Of a stretch of 5,393 nucleotides of DNA, positions 1-5,393 are shown piece after piece. The position numbers and the translations under genes are program-made. Position 1 is the stretch's first letter; each line of letters begins with the position of its first letter. Source of the DNA: CBFCZU01 sp965602635 (lineage in GTDB: Bacteria > Planctomycetota > Phycisphaerae > SM23-33); assembly GCA_965602635.1 (NCBI GenBank), contig CBFCZU010000275.1, positions 1-5,393 of the forward strand, written 5' to 3'. Under the pieces are notes generated by a model. The model saw only the letters and a program-made list of their open reading frames with translations. It searched no databases and was not told where the DNA came from.

Positions 1-70
1 CTTTCCGAAACTTTCCGTTTCGTTCCGTTTCGTTCCGTTTCGTTCCGGAGTTTTCCGTTTCTTTCCGTCC
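1..70. repeat. Decanucleotide tandem repeat array (about 7 units), possibly continuing left of the window
   Basis: Seven consecutive 10-bp units can be read from position 1, with consensus C(T/G)TTCCGTTT. The core TTCCG recurs without exception at 3, 13, 23, 33, 43, 53 and 63. Units 21-30 and 31-40 are identical; the others differ mostly at unit positions 1-2 and 8-10. The pattern decays after 70 (71-80 keeps only part of the core). The minus strand of the array is almost all purine, and the array is much richer in A/T than the surrounding DNA. It lies 56 bp beyond the stop codon of the minus-strand gene ending at 126. A 10-bp period is not a multiple of three and no coding frame is convincing, so I treat it as non-coding. 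The true left boundary cannot be seen. Function is unknown; a helically phased protein-binding array is one possibility (inference). Confidence 0.85.
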
Positions 71-125
71 CGATCCAGAGGCCTCCGCGACGGCGAGCCC
101 CTCACCATGTATGCACGGAGGTCGT

Positions 126-2369
126 CTACCTGGCCGGTTTGGGGCGGATCGTCTTGCCCGAGGCGTACAGCAGCAGGTTCCGCATGATCTCGAAGCTGCT
201 CTCGGGGCTGTAGCCCTTCAGCCCCCAGCAGGGGTAGCCCAGCAGGCCGACGGTCAGGTCGTCGCGGCTGAAGATGACGGCGATGCGGCCCTTGTGGATG
301 ATCGCCCGGATGCGGGGCCTGCTCGGCGGCCTGGCGGCGAGCATCGACGTCCTGCGGAAGGTCGCCTTGGTGATGGTCGGCCCGACCTTGGTGAAGATGG
401 GGTGGCTGAGCGCGATCGGCCCCTCCTCGGCATCGCTCAGCAGGTCGGCGAGCTCCTTGCGGGCGGCGTCGGCGAAGGGCTTGCTGCCGCCCGCGGCGTC
501 CACGATGAGCGTCCCCCCGCCGCTCAGGTACGCGGCCAGGGCCTTGCGCTGCTCGTCCGAGAGCGAGAACTCGGTGGTGCCCGTCATGGCGGCGACGGGC
601 CAACGGCTGGCGTCGAGCCCGGCCGGCGGCGTCGGATCGGAGACAGTCACCTCGACCCGGTGGCGGTTGCCCATGAGGATCGCGAACCGCTTCCACGCGA
701 GCGGCTCGGGCTGGTAATTGCCGGCGTGCTTGACGATGGCCACCTTGAGCTTCTCGACCGGCACGAACTCCCGGGCCTTGGGCCAGTGGCTCACGCCGCG
801 GCGGCGGAGGGAGCCCTTGTCGGTGACGAAGAAATAGATGTTCGCCCCCAGGGCGAAGGCGCTGGTCTGAGTCTTTACTGCGTTGATCTGCCACGGCAGC
901 GAGAGCTGCCTGGGCGAGTGGATGGCCAGCAGGCGGACGCCGTTGGAGATGCCCTCCAGGCTCTTGGCGTCGGCGGGGATCTTGAATTGAATCTTGTAGA
1001 TGGGATGATCATCCCCCAGCCGCTTGAGTTCGTAGTCGGGGAACATCTTGGCGTAGATCCGCCTCATGGCCATGGTGAAGGGGATCTTGTCGCCGGCGGC
1101 CTCGGAGAGGATCACCCCGCCCTGGAGGACGTACTCGCGGAGCTTGTCGATGTCCTTGCCCGAGAGCTTGGGGGCGCTGGCGCCGGAGACGTAGAGTATC
1201 GGGGCGTCGTGCCGCTCGGCCACCGGCACGCCCATGTGGATGATCTGCCAGTTGACGGGCCTCTCGAACTTGCCGCTGATCCAGCGGGTGAGGTTGGCCA
1301 GGTCGCGCGGGCGGGTGTTCCAGGTGCCGCTGTACTTGAGCTTGTTGAACAGGACCGGATGCTGCCCGCGCGCCAGGAACAGCAGGGCGAAGGCGCTGTT
1401 GATGGGCCCGCCCCAGCCGCCCTCGGACTGCTTGTCCAGCAGGGCCTTGGCGCCGAGCTTGTACCAGTCCTTCTTGCCGAAGTACTTGTACCCGCTGGCG
1501 AGCCCGACGCGCTCGACGCCGTAGAGGTAGTAGTAATAATGGCTGGCGCCCTTGCGGGGATTGGCGTCGGGCGAGAAGTGCTCGTCCAGCCAGGCCAGGC
1601 CCCTCTCGATGGGCGGGTTGCTGGCGTTGCCCTTGGCGAGGATGAACTCGCTCCCGCGGGCGGCGTCGAGGCAGATGAACAGGCTCGCCAGCCCGGCGAC
1701 GCTCATCGACCCGTAGCTGGTGCCCGTGCGCTGGTAGCACCACCCGCCGTCGGACTGCTGGTCGGCGAGCCAGTGCTTCTCGACCTTCTTCCAGTAGGCC
1801 CGGGGTACCTCGACGGCGTTTCGGGCCCCGGCCCAGACGCCGAGCACGGCGAGCTGGCTGTTGGAGTTGTCGTACCTGCCGGCGCCCTCTTCGGTGCGGC
1901 GCCCCCGCCCTCGGGGGATGTAGTCGTAGGCCCCGTTCGCGTCGACGCCCTTGACCAGGTAGTTGACGTCCGTTATCAGATTGCGGCGGTACTTGCTGCT
2001 GGTGCCCAGCATGCTCCATACGTTCGCCCGCAAGGAGACGGCGTAGGTGCCCCTCATCTTGGCCGACGCCAGCCACTCGAGTGTCTTCTTGACGCGCGCG
2101 TCCTGGTGGTTCTCGCCGGCGGCCAGGAGGGCATACAGGCACAGGGCGGTCCTGCCGCCGTGGTCGTCGCGGGCCAGTCTGCGCCCGGGCCTGGGCGCGG
2201 GTTCGGGGGGCCAGTGTCCCTCGGACCATCGCGACCAGAGGTAGGCCTTGGCGGCCTTGATGGCGTCGTCAACGGCCTGGTCGTCCCACTCCTGGGCCAG
2301 CGCCCGCCCGCCAATTGCACCGACGGCAAGAAGGAAGATCAGCCCCGTGGCGAACCAGCGCATGGGCAT
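126..2369 (-). CDS. Exported alpha/alpha-toroid (prenyltransferase/squalene-oxidase repeat-like) protein with tandem DUF4159 modules
   Basis: This 747-residue protein opens with a Sec-type signal peptide: Arg4, a hydrophobic core at about residues 6-19, and an Ala-Leu-Ala|Gln cleavage site after residue 25. There is no lipobox cysteine, so it should be released into the periplasm. Residues about 30-365 resemble the helical repeats of squalene cyclases and prenyltransferases, with QW-like motifs QQSDGGW (204-210) and KQSEGGWGG (313-321), an aromatic YYYYLYGVERVG stretch (278-289), and TALCLYALL-like helices. Residues about 374-520 and 540-737 are two DUF4159-like, glutaminase-fold-type modules. 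The second is the more canonical, with GGGTLIVDAAGG (617-628), HPIF (656-659), FSRDDL (700-705) and GYSPES (719-724). The cyclase catalytic DxDD motif is not seen, so terpene cyclisation is unlikely. The biochemical role is unknown. The gene follows gyrA by 45 nt on the same strand and ends in TAG. Met3 (2363) is an alternative start. The fold assignment is fairly sure; function is not assigned. Confidence 0.88.
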   Translation of the reverse strand: MPMRWFATGLIFLLAVGAIGGRALAQEWDDQAVDDAIKAAKAYLWSRWSEGHWPPEPAPRPGRRLARDDHGGRTALCLYALLAAGENHQDARVKKTLEWLASAKMRGTYAVSLRANVWSMLGTSSKYRRNLITDVNYLVKGVDANGAYDYIPRGRGRRTEEGAGRYDNSNSQLAVLGVWAGARNAVEVPRAYWKKVEKHWLADQQSDGGWCYQRTGTSYGSMSVAGLASLFICLDAARGSEFILAKGNASNPPIERGLAWLDEHFSPDANPRKGASHYYYYLYGVERVGLASGYKYFGKKDWYKLGAKALLDKQSEGGWGGPINSAFALLFLARGQHPVLFNKLKYSGTWNTRPRDLANLTRWISGKFERPVNWQIIHMGVPVAERHDAPILYVSGASAPKLSGKDIDKLREYVLQGGVILSEAAGDKIPFTMAMRRIYAKMFPDYELKRLGDDHPIYKIQFKIPADAKSLEGISNGVRLLAIHSPRQLSLPWQINAVKTQTSAFALGANIYFFVTDKGSLRRRGVSHWPKAREFVPVEKLKVAIVKHAGNYQPEPLAWKRFAILMGNRHRVEVTVSDPTPPAGLDASRWPVAAMTGTTEFSLSDEQRKALAAYLSGGGTLIVDAAGGSKPFADAARKELADLLSDAEEGPIALSHPIFTKVGPTITKATFRRTSMLAARPPSRPRIRAIIHKGRIAVIFSRDDLTVGLLGYPCWGLKGYSPESSFEIMRNLLLYASGKTIRPKPAR

Positions 2370-2381
2370 CTCCTGTTTCCT
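2370..2381 (-). promoter_or_regulatory. Double Shine-Dalgarno region of the toroid/DUF4159 gene
   Basis: Reading the minus strand, AGGAA lies at 2381-2377 and AGGAG at 2374-2370. The AGGAG abuts the first ATG (2369), giving zero spacing, but stands 6 nt before the second in-frame ATG (2363). The upstream AGGAA is 7 nt before the first ATG. The better ribosome site therefore favours Met3 (protein of 745 residues), while the weaker one permits Met1. The signal peptide is intact with either start. Confidence 0.6.
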
Positions 2382-2383
2382 GC

Positions 2384-2414
2384 CCTTGCCCGCCCCGGCC
2401 GCGCGGCGGCAAGG
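2384..2414 (-). other. Intergenic inverted repeat directly after the gyrA stop codon
   Basis: Arms CCTTGCC (2384-2390) and GGCAAGG (2408-2414) are exact reverse complements separated by 17 nt. The interval contains a further perfect 10-bp palindrome, GCCGCGCGGC (2398-2407). On the minus strand the stem begins on the base after the TGA of gyrA. It is followed by GGCAGGAAAC and the next gene's Shine-Dalgarno sequence, not by a T-run, so it does not fit a rho-independent terminator. It could be an RNA processing or stabilising hairpin that sets relative expression of the two genes (inference). Confidence 0.5.
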
Positions 2415-5072
2415 TCACTGCTGGCCGTTTCTATCCTCGGCCACGCGGGCGACGGACACGACGCGGTCGGCGCCCTTGAGCCCGATCAGCCGGACGCCCT
2501 GGGTGGCGCGCCCGATGGTCCTGAGCTCGCCGATGCCGATGCGGACGATCATGCCGGTCTTGGTAATCAGGATCAGCTCGTCGTTGTCCGCGACGCTCTT
2601 GACGGCTACGACCTTGCCGTTCCGCCCGCTGGTGCGGATGTTGATGATGCCCTTGCCGGCGCGCGACTGGACGCGGTAGGCGTCGAACTTCGTCCGCTTG
2701 CCGTATCCCTTCTCGCAGACGGTCAGCAGCGTGGCGGCGGGGTTGACCACGGCCATGTCCACCACCTTGTCGCCCTTGCGCAGGGCGATGCCCCGCACCC
2801 CGGCGGCCGTCCGCCCCATCGCCCGCACGTTCGTCTCCTTGAAGCGGATGGCCATCCCCTCGCGGGTGCAGAGCACGATCTCCTCGTCGCCGTGCGTGAT
2901 GGTGGCGCCGATGACCACGTCGTCCCCGTCGATTCCCGTCGCCAGGATGCCGCCGCGGCGGGGGTTGGCGTAGGCGCTCAGGGCGGTCTTCTTGATCCGC
3001 CCCATCTTCGTGGCCGTGATGAGGAACCGATCATCGAACTCGCGCACGGCAAGGACGGCGCAGATGGCCTCGTTGCGATTCATCTCGAGCAGGTTGACGA
3101 TGGCCCGCCCCTTCGACTGGCGGGTCATGGAGGGCACGTCATAGACCTTCTGCCAGTACATCCGCCCGTTGTTCATGAAGAAGAGCATGTAGTCGTGCGT
3201 GGAGGCGATGAAGAGCTGCTCGATGAAGTCGCCTTCCTTCTTGTCCGAGCCGATGATGCCTCTGCCGCCCCTGCCCTGGCGGCGATAGGTGGTCAGCGGC
3301 ATGCGCTTGATATAGCCCTCGTGGCTGCGGGTGACCACCACGTCCTCGTCGGCGATGAGGTCCTCTATCTGGAACTCCTCGACGTCGCCGACGATGTCAG
3401 TGCGCCGCTGATCGGCGTACTTTTCCTTGATCTCGAAGATGTCCTCGCGGATGACGTCGAGCAGTCGGCGCTCGTCGCCGAGGATGACCTCGTAGCCGGT
3501 AATCTCCTCGACCAGTGCGCAGTAGTCTTCGGCGAGCTTCTTGATCTCCAGCCCGGTGAGCCTCTGGAGCTGCATGGCGAGGATGGCGTCGGCCTGGACG
3601 GCGGTGAGGTGCTGGTCGGTTCTGCCGGCCGTGCGGACGAAGGCCTTGGGAAGCAGCTTGCGAACCGTCGCCCGCTCGGTCAGCCGCAGCTTCCTGGCCA
3701 TCAGACGCTCCTTGGCGGCCGGAACGTCCGGGCTCTTCTTGATGATGTTGATGATCTGGTCGATGTCCGCCACCGCCAGGATCAGCCCCTCCAGCAGGTG
3801 CGCCCGCTGGCGGGCGCGGCGGAGAAGGAAGTTCGTTCGGCGGCGGACCACCTCCTTGCGGTGCTCGAGGAAGGCCTCCAGAAGCTGCTTGAGCGTCAGC
3901 GTCCGCGGGGCGCGGTTCACCAGGGCGATGTTGATTATGCTGAAGGTGCTCTGAAGCGGCGTGTACTGGTAGAGCTGCTTGATGACCAGATTGGGGTCCA
4001 CCCCTTTCTTGAGTTCCACGACGACCCGCATCCCCGTCCGGTCGGAGTGGTCCTGAACGTCGGCGACTTCCTTGATCCGCCCGCCCCTGACCGCGTCGGC
4101 GACCCGCTCGATGATCGTGGTCTTGAGCACCTGGTAGGGAATCTCGGTGATGATGATGTTGGTCTTGCCGCCGCGCGTCTGCTCGGTGTGCATCCGGGCC
4201 CTGACGGTCAGCCGCCCCCGCCCGGTGGTGTAGCCCTCGTAGATGCCGTTGCGCCCGCAGATCAGCCCGCCGGTGGGGAAGTCCGGCCCCTTGACGATCT
4301 TCATCAGCGCCACGATGTCGGCGTCGGGCTGCTCGATCAGGTGCACCAGGGCGTCGCAGATTTCGCCCAGGTTGTGAGGCGGCAGCGACGTGGCCATGCC
4401 CACCGCGATGCCTTGGGCGCCGTTTACCACCAGGTTGGGGAACTTGCCCGGCAGGACGGTCGGCTCGGTGCGGGTGTCGTCGTAGTTGGCCTGCATGTCC
4501 ACCGTGTCGAGCTGGATGTCCTCCAGCATCTCCATCGCCGGGGCGGTCATGCGGGCCTCGGTGTATCGCATGGCGGCGGGCGGGTCGCCGTCTATCGAGC
4601 CGAAGTTGCCCTGCGGATCGACCAGCGTGTACCGCAGGTTCCACTCCTGACCCAGGCGGACAAGCATGGGATACACGACCGACTCGCCCCCGTGCGGGTG
4701 GTAGTTTCCGGACGTGTCCCCGGCGATCTTCGCGCACTTGCGGTGCTTGGTGCGCGGACCAAGCCGCAGGTCGTGCATCGCCATCAGCACCCGGCGCTGG
4801 GAGGGCTTCAGCCCGTCGCGGGCGTCCGGCAGGGCGCGATCGACGATCGTGCTCATCGCGTAGGTCAGATACGAATCCCGCATCTCCTCTTCGATGGGCA
4901 GGTTCTCGATCCGCTCGCCGTCGAAGGTCAGCTCGGACCCCGCAGCCGCGGCCTCGCCAGCCTGCTGGTCGGGGGGCTTGGGTGGCTCTTCGGCCTTCTC
5001 GACTGGCTTGGCGGGCTTGGTCTGCTTGCCCTTGGCGGGTTGCTTGGCTCTGGAGGCTCTCCGTTTGGCCAC
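2415..5072 (-). CDS. gyrA: DNA gyrase subunit A (GTG start, 885 residues)
   Basis: GyrA is the cleavage-religation subunit of the cytoplasmic A2B2 gyrase, which introduces negative supercoils using ATP. Residues about 55-525 form the type IIA topoisomerase breakage-reunion core. Visible landmarks are LPIEEEMRDSYLTYAMS (58-74), ALPDARDGLKPSQRR (80-94), the catalytic tyrosine Tyr170 in AAMRYTEARM (codon 4563-4565), and the DNA-intercalating Ile222 in NGAQGIAVGMAT. The C-terminal beta-pinwheel shows six blade repeats and the GyrA box QGRGGRG at 599-605 (codons 3258-3278). The box separates gyrase from ParC, although its second position is Gly where Arg/Lys is usual. Total length is close to E. 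coli GyrA (875 residues). The reading frame stays open upstream to an ATG at 5375, but the GTG at 5072 has AGGAG 8 nt before it, and conserved homology begins only at about residue 55. Residues 1-57 are a low-complexity extension. The QRDR carries one extra Gly. The stop is TGA. gyrB is not in the window. Confidence 0.96.
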   Translation of the reverse strand: MAKRRASRAKQPAKGKQTKPAKPVEKAEEPPKPPDQQAGEAAAAGSELTFDGERIENLPIEEEMRDSYLTYAMSTIVDRALPDARDGLKPSQRRVLMAMHDLRLGPRTKHRKCAKIAGDTSGNYHPHGGESVVYPMLVRLGQEWNLRYTLVDPQGNFGSIDGDPPAAMRYTEARMTAPAMEMLEDIQLDTVDMQANYDDTRTEPTVLPGKFPNLVVNGAQGIAVGMATSLPPHNLGEICDALVHLIEQPDADIVALMKIVKGPDFPTGGLICGRNGIYEGYTTGRGRLTVRARMHTEQTRGGKTNIIITEIPYQVLKTTIIERVADAVRGGRIKEVADVQDHSDRTGMRVVVELKKGVDPNLVIKQLYQYTPLQSTFSIINIALVNRAPRTLTLKQLLEAFLEHRKEVVRRRTNFLLRRARQRAHLLEGLILAVADIDQIINIIKKSPDVPAAKERLMARKLRLTERATVRKLLPKAFVRTAGRTDQHLTAVQADAILAMQLQRLTGLEIKKLAEDYCALVEEITGYEVILGDERRLLDVIREDIFEIKEKYADQRRTDIVGDVEEFQIEDLIADEDVVVTRSHEGYIKRMPLTTYRRQGRGGRGIIGSDKKEGDFIEQLFIASTHDYMLFFMNNGRMYWQKVYDVPSMTRQSKGRAIVNLLEMNRNEAICAVLAVREFDDRFLITATKMGRIKKTALSAYANPRRGGILATGIDGDDVVIGATITHGDEEIVLCTREGMAIRFKETNVRAMGRTAAGVRGIALRKGDKVVDMAVVNPAATLLTVCEKGYGKRTKFDAYRVQSRAGKGIINIRTSGRNGKVVAVKSVADNDELILITKTGMIVRIGIGELRTIGRATQGVRLIGLKGADRVVSVARVAEDRNGQQ

Positions 5073-5168
5073 CGCTATCGCTCCTGTCCAGAATCCCAAG
5101 GTACCAACTGCGCTCCGGCCGGAGCCCGGCAATCGCTCGGGAGGAGCCCGCGGACCTCCGTGTCCGGA
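5073..5168 (-). promoter_or_regulatory. Structured 5' leader of gyrA mRNA
   Basis: If transcription starts near 5168, the leader is about 95 nt. A stem-loop CGGAC / GTCCG with a 6-nt loop (5162-5166 with 5151-5155) would begin at the third nucleotide. A perfect 14-bp palindrome, GCTCCGGCCGGAGC, lies at 5112-5125. A direct repeat GGAGCCCG occurs on the plus strand at 5121-5128 and 5143-5150. The leader element GCTCCT (minus 5147-5142) is exactly complementary to the Shine-Dalgarno hexamer AGGAGC (minus 5085-5080), so alternative pairings that hide or expose the ribosome site can be drawn. The complementarities are seen in the sequence; any regulatory function is inferred. Confidence 0.4.
5081..5085 (-). 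promoter_or_regulatory. Shine-Dalgarno sequence fixing the gyrA GTG start
   Basis: On the minus strand AGGAG (within GGACAGGAGCG) lies 8 nt upstream of GTG at 5072-5070. No in-frame ATG or other well-placed ribosome site lies between this point and the conserved core, so it decides the start and implies that the Lys/Ala/Pro-rich tail is translated. Confidence 0.8.
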
Positions 5169-5174
5169 GTTCGG

Positions 5175-5203
5175 ATTATGCCATATCTCCAAGGCGAAGT
5201 ACA
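5175..5203 (-). promoter_or_regulatory. Candidate sigma70-type extended -10 promoter for gyrA
   Basis: On the minus strand the -10 element CATAAT (5180-5175) matches TATAAT at five of six positions and is preceded by TGG (5183-5181), an extended -10 of the TGn type. A weak -35, TGTACT (5203-5198), sits at a 17-bp spacing and matches TTGACA at three of six positions. The predicted start is near 5168. A weak -35 with an extended -10 is a normal combination in bacteria, although promoter consensus in planctomycetes is less well established. Confidence 0.55.
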
Positions 5204-5248
5204 GGGCAAGCCGCTCCTCACCCCGCCGGCCGGGGAAGTGCCCCTGCC

Positions 5249-5277
5249 TTGCCAGAGGGCCTCGCCGGAGGTATGTT
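5249..5277 (+). promoter_or_regulatory. Candidate rightward sigma70-type promoter, predicted leaderless start
   Basis: TTGCCA (5249-5254, five of six to TTGACA) and TATGTT (5272-5277, four of six to TATAAT) are separated by exactly 17 bp. Standard geometry places +1 at 5284, which is the A of the ATG that begins the rightward open frame. The promoter stands back to back with the gyrA promoter, their -35 boxes about 45 bp apart. Confidence 0.45.
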
Positions 5278-5283
5278 TTCAGC

Positions 5284-5393
5284 ATGGCAGCATCGACGGA
5301 CGAGCGCGCGGACCCATCCCCCAAGGGACCCGACGCGGAAAGGGCACATCCGTTGCCGGATGGCGGCATCGACAACAGGCCGGACCTGCCCCC
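5284..5393 (+). CDS. N-terminus of an unidentified protein, truncated by the right window edge
   Basis: An ATG at 5284 opens a frame of 36 full codons with no stop before the window ends. The visible peptide begins MAASTDERADPSPKG and continues hydrophilic, rich in Asp, Pro and Gly, with no signal peptide or membrane segment so far. Roughly three quarters of its codons end in G or C, in keeping with the neighbours. GGAGG at 5267-5271 is 12 nt upstream, longer than the usual spacing, while a promoter at 5249-5277 would start the transcript at the ATG itself. A competing ATG at 5273 opens another frame that gives an Arg-rich peptide and lies only 1 nt after GGAGG, so I prefer 5284. I do not recognise the family; too little is visible. 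Divergent orientation from gyrA suggests an independent unit that may share its regulatory region. Confidence 0.42.
   Translation, partial: MAASTDERADPSPKGPDAERAHPLPDGGIDNRPDLP

Noticed and set aside
82..121. Possible terminator for the toroid gene from CCTCCG (82-87) and CGGAGG (116-121)
   Set aside because: The stem is only 6 bp with a 28-nt loop and no T-run follows it on the minus strand; too weak to call.
1..213. Plus-strand stop-free frame through the repeat array, as the tail of a gene from the left
   Set aside because: The peptide is a Phe/Arg/Ser repeat followed by antisense sequence of the toroid gene; all three minus frames through the array are also open, so the lack of stops is uninformative.
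274..717. Plus-strand open frames within the toroid gene and gyrA (for example 274-717, 2248-2679, 3541-3954)
   Set aside because: All are antisense to strongly supported genes and show low-complexity Ser/Ala/Arg composition with no family features.
1009..2229. Minus-strand open frame of 406 codons inside the toroid gene
   Set aside because: It is an Arg/Pro/Gly-rich alternative frame typical of GC-rich DNA and lies wholly within a better-supported gene.
126..2369. Terpene (squalene-hopene) cyclase or protein prenyltransferase activity
   Set aside because: The helical repeats and QW-like motifs suggest the fold, but no DxDD or comparable catalytic motif is visible, and the signal peptide and DUF4159 modules do not fit those enzymes.
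3397..4737. Minus-strand open frame of 446 codons inside gyrA
   Set aside because: It is an Arg/His/Gly-rich shadow frame with no recognisable domain; the gyrA frame covers the same bases with clear homology.
5073..5375. In-frame upstream extension of gyrA to an ATG at 5375 (986 residues)
   Set aside because: The extra 101 residues have no GyrA homology that I recognise, the region holds the candidate promoters, and a well-spaced AGGAG precedes the GTG at 5072.
5273..5393. Alternative start ATG 5273 for the rightward gene
   Set aside because: It lies 1 nt after GGAGG, inside the predicted -10 element, and encodes an Arg-rich, cysteine-containing peptide less like a real N-terminus.

Overview
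The window is GC-rich bacterial DNA with two long genes on the minus strand, a short intergenic region carrying candidate divergent promoters, the start of a third gene on the plus strand, and a short decanucleotide repeat array at the left edge. The likely source is a member of the Planctomycetota, possibly Phycisphaerae-like. Two things suggest this: the exported alpha/alpha-toroid plus DUF4159 architecture of the left gene, which I associate mainly with planctomycetes, and the character of the gyrase A sequence (for example the QRDR segment ending VVYP and the 'LPGKFPNLVVNG' region). This assignment rests on remembered family features and not on a search.

Layout, left to right. Positions 1-70 hold seven 10-bp units, each with TTCCG at the same phase. 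Positions 71-125 are a spacer with no clear terminator. Positions 126-2369 (minus) encode a 747-residue exported protein: signal peptide, squalene-cyclase/prenyltransferase-like helical repeats, then two tandem DUF4159-type modules. A 45-nt gap with a GC-rich inverted repeat and a Shine-Dalgarno sequence separates it from gyrA (2415-5072, minus). gyrA encodes a complete 885-residue DNA gyrase subunit A starting at a GTG and carrying an unusual Lys/Ala/Pro-rich N-terminal extension. Positions 5073-5283 are non-coding: a structured gyrA leader of about 95 nt, an extended -10 promoter for gyrA, and a second promoter facing right. That promoter's predicted transcription start falls on the first base of an ATG (5284), the beginning of an unidentified gene that runs off the right edge.

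How they work together: gyrA and the exported protein gene are co-oriented with a short gap and no obvious intervening terminator, so they may share a transcript, but nothing in the sequence shows a functional link. GyrA acts on chromosome topology in the cytoplasm; the other protein is predicted to act outside the inner membrane. Both large genes belong to known families. The points most worth a second look are the phased repeat array, the predicted leaderless divergent gene, the possible Shine-Dalgarno-sequestering leader of gyrA, the GyrA N-terminal tail and QRDR changes, and the tandem DUF4159 duplication. I found no RNA gene, CRISPR array or insertion sequence.
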